DNA of 64,000 nucleotides, taken from the NCBI GenBank assembly GCA_029215795.1, contig JARDYH010000002.1, positions 38,424,001 through 38,488,000 of the forward strand, read 5' to 3'. Shown in pieces: positions 63,401-64,000 of this stretch (position 1 is the first letter of the stretch; every line of letters begins with the position of its first letter). The position numbers were made by a program, and so were the translations under genes. This stretch comes from Anniella stebbinsi. Taxonomy: Eukaryota > Chordata > Lepidosauria > Squamata > Anniellidae. The notes below the pieces were generated by a model. The model had not been told where the DNA came from. It searched no databases and worked only from the letters and a program-made list of their open reading frames with translations.

Positions 63401-64000
63401 CCATCTACTCTAAGGTAAGTGTTTTTTTTTAAAAAAAAAAAATGTGGCGGGGGGAGGACAGTGGAGGCGGTGCAGCGAGCTTATGGCTCGCTACTCCACT
63501 CCCTTCCCTGCCCAGCCCACTCCACTCTGAAAAAAGTCGGGCTAAATGCCCGACGTTTTTAGTGCGGAACAAAGAGCCTTTGTCCCTACATTGCTTTGAA
63601 TTGGCGGTAGCGTCATGTAACCCAACTGTCGCCATTTAGAGGCCACCGCGAGGCAAAGAGCCCATGAAGAGGTACCCTATCTCACCAATGTTAACACATA
63701 TTTATTAAAAACCATTCATTTCAATAGGGATTTGCTTCCAATTATATGCATTTATTATTATGGAGCTTGTCAACCTATACATGTTAGCTAAATTTTGCAA
63801 CTTCCACTCTCCCACTCAAAAAAATCCCCCACAATTCAGATTTAGTAGTTACTGTTTCAAAGCTTTCTGGTTCTACTTACTGAATGAGTGTTGATAATTT
63901 CTTCGATAGAAATATATATCACTGGCTTGCTAAGAGTCACCATATCAGAGTATTCATCAATATTGAATTTTTCTTCAGGTTCAGGAACACCACATGCTGC
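48323..64000 (-). CDS. IQGAP2: IQGAP2, last nine exons (396 C-terminal residues), continues beyond the window
   Basis: Exons 64000-63881 (partial), 58970-58868, 57282-57141, 54079-53992, 52464-52252, 51447-51287, 50233-50093, 49892-49784 and 48436-48323 join without a stop for 1191 bases. The product covers the end of the GAP-related domain and the RasGAP C-terminal domain of IQGAP2. Readable strings include KPVIYISIEEIINTHS, GEVPDVETFLGEGAVDPSDP, QKKRKIQRNLRTLEQAG, KYTAARLHEKGV and VNLLIFLLNKKFYGK then TGA. IQGAP2 is a cytoplasmic scaffold binding Cdc42/Rac1, calmodulin and actin. It lacks GAP activity despite the domain. All eight junctions keep frame and are GT-AG. It lies upstream of F2R on the same strand, as in mammals. 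Confidence 0.97.
49784..49892 (-). CDS. IQGAP2: IQGAP2 exon
   Basis: FKNVMFEITPGEEVGDFDIK followed by AKFLGVEMEKVQLHFQ. Acceptor TTTGTAAAG, donor CAG|GTAAAT. Confidence 0.94.
50093..50233 (-). CDS. IQGAP2: IQGAP2 exon
   Basis: NSRRSIKLNGKQEEKVNKLK, then SLKYTAARLHEKGVILGIDE and LQPNQ across the junction. Donor ACCA|GTAGGT. Confidence 0.94.
50570..51135. mobile_element. MITE remnants and a hairpin in an IQGAP2 intron
   Basis: 50570-50840 holds pieces of the reptile MITE family (GATGGGAACTGCAGTTCCAC, CCCATCAGTCCCAGCCAGCA, GGATGAGAGTTGTAATCCAA). 51022-51135 is a palindrome: CCTATGCATGTTTAGACAGA pairs with TCTGTCTAAATGTGCAGAAG. Confidence 0.65.
51287..51447 (-). CDS. IQGAP2: IQGAP2 exon
   Basis: DIRNQRRYRQHRKAELVKLQ through YNTYIKTCLDNLTRK. 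Acceptor ATCTTTAG, donor AGAAA|GTGAGT. Confidence 0.94.
52252..52464 (-). CDS. IQGAP2: IQGAP2 exon
   Basis: 71 codons, phase 0 at both ends, EAEHLKVIEKRAILDSKTPE to KYQEIINEIAK. Donor AAAG|GTTGTT is weak but canonical. Confidence 0.94.
52465..53991. other. IQGAP2: IQGAP2 intron, no recognised feature
   Basis: Intronic sequence; 53630-53810 contains GTGTGGTGTAATGGCTAGAT, a decayed SINE-like beginning. Nothing else is seen. Confidence 0.4.
53992..54079 (-). CDS. IQGAP2: IQGAP2 exon
   Basis: TKRLIVDVIRAQPGESLAKI and LETTASELQ. Donor CAG|GTAACT. Confidence 0.94.
54545..54815. mobile_element. SINE-like repeat in an IQGAP2 intron
   Basis: AAGGACATAAGAAAAGCCAT, GCTGGATCAGACGGTCCATG, CACACAGTGGCCAACCAGCT and the end GATCAACCCCCCTTTTAAAG make this the longest copy in the window. 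Relatives: 14170, 43562, 45606. Confidence 0.75.
54816..57140. other. IQGAP2: IQGAP2 intron with a short MITE remnant
   Basis: 55310-55430 is a remnant of the CACCAGGTTGGGGAAGGCTG family. (AATA)n occurs at 55899-55915 and a short (TG)n run near 56483. The rest is unremarkable. Confidence 0.5.
57141..57282 (-). CDS. IQGAP2: IQGAP2 exon
   Basis: GEGAVDPSDPNKESTISQLV to EEQDMKGMMMK. Acceptor CCCTCTGCAG, donor GAA|GTATGT. Confidence 0.94.
58540..58562. repeat. GTT trinucleotide microsatellite
   Basis: About seven GTT units in an IQGAP2 intron. A separate purine-rich (AAAAAG)n tract lies at 57352-57390. Confidence 0.9.
58868..58970 (-). CDS. IQGAP2: IQGAP2 exon
   Basis: LLLEHQDAIAPDQNDVLNEL to VPDVETFLG. 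Acceptor TTCTTTGTAG, donor CTTG|GTAAGC. Confidence 0.94.
59722..59830. mobile_element. MITE remnant in an IQGAP2 intron
   Basis: CAGTCTTCCCCAGCCTGATG ... CATGCTGGCCGGGGATGATA ... GGAGTTGTAGTAACATAGCT is the characteristic start of the reptile palindromic family. Confidence 0.7.
59915..60050. mobile_element. Third palindromic MITE family, complete copy
   Basis: Arms carry TTTCCAGATGTTTTGAACTT and its inverse. The 8-bp flanks CTTCACAG/CTTTACAG differ at one base, again hAT length. Related remnant at 14072-14155. Confidence 0.85.
60051..63237. other. IQGAP2: IQGAP2 intron, no recognised feature
   Basis: AT-rich intronic sequence with no clear repeats or domain-bearing frames. Confidence 0.4.
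63238..63670. repeat. CpG-rich island within an IQGAP2 intron
   Basis: GC- and CpG-rich block (GCGCGCAGCAGCGGTGGC, GCCGCCATGCCTGTCCAG) ending TCTAAG|GTAAGT at about 63409-63418 on the plus strand, then T and A runs and more GC-rich sequence. It resembles a first exon with donor, but could equally be a GC-rich transposon. No long frame supports a gene. Confidence 0.4.
63881..64000 (-). CDS. IQGAP2: IQGAP2 exon, partial at the window edge
   Basis: 40 codons visible, AACGVPEPEEKFNIDEYSDM to EEIINTHS, donor TTCA|GTAAGT. The 5' part lies beyond 64000. Confidence 0.93.

Noticed and set aside
48323..64000. Search for F2RL2 (PAR3), which lies in an IQGAP2 intron in human
   Set aside because: No receptor-like frame occurs in the introns visible here; it may lie in introns beyond the right edge.

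Overview
The window is vertebrate nuclear DNA, most likely from a squamate reptile (lizard or snake). It holds intron-split genes whose exons end in canonical GT-AG sites. These are embedded in CR1-, L2- and L1-type LINEs, GATA microsatellites, palindromic hAT-type MITEs, a Ty1/copia element and DIRS-type elements, a repeat mix seen in squamates. The species cannot be named from the sequence.

Layout. 0.1-0.67 kb: a tandem duplication. 0.84-2.47 kb (+) and 7.27-3.10 kb (-): two convergent Myb/SANT-domain genes built only from phase-1 introns. The first carries a one-base frameshift. The second is open for 600 codons and contains six tandem copies of one symmetric exon. A CpG-rich block upstream of the second gene (to about 7.76 kb) has a diverged relative at 46.25-46.44 kb. 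9.86-10.96 kb (-): the large coding exon of a PAR1-like thrombin-receptor paralogue. 11-34 kb: almost entirely transposons. They include seven dated-by-TSD hAT MITE insertions (counting one at 9.36 kb), a CR1 split by an L2-like LINE, a copia element with 455-bp LTRs inserted in another LINE, a DIRS element with inverted repeats and an internal complementary region, an L1 fragment, and a decayed second DIRS element carrying a 15-bp minisatellite. 36.13-44.39 kb (-): F2R (PAR1), complete in two exons. 48.32-64.0 kb (-): the last nine exons of IQGAP2, continuing beyond the right edge.

The order PAR1-like, F2R, IQGAP2 on one strand is the conserved vertebrate PAR cluster (IQGAP2-F2R-F2RL1 in human). 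The copy sitting in the expected F2RL1 position is PAR1-like in sequence, not PAR2-like. F2R is a cell-surface GPCR activated by proteolytic unmasking of a tethered ligand; IQGAP2 is a cytoplasmic scaffold for Rho GTPases, calmodulin and actin. No operon-like or shared-pathway relation is implied by their adjacency.

The most interesting points are the in-frame exon array of the second Myb/SANT gene, the PAR1 paralogue with a changed activation region, the copia element with an initiator-tRNA anticodon-arm primer site, and the DIRS ends and their joined copy. No CRISPR, tRNA or rRNA gene was seen. Coordinates of exons were derived by hand from splice motifs and reading frame and should be good to a base or two.
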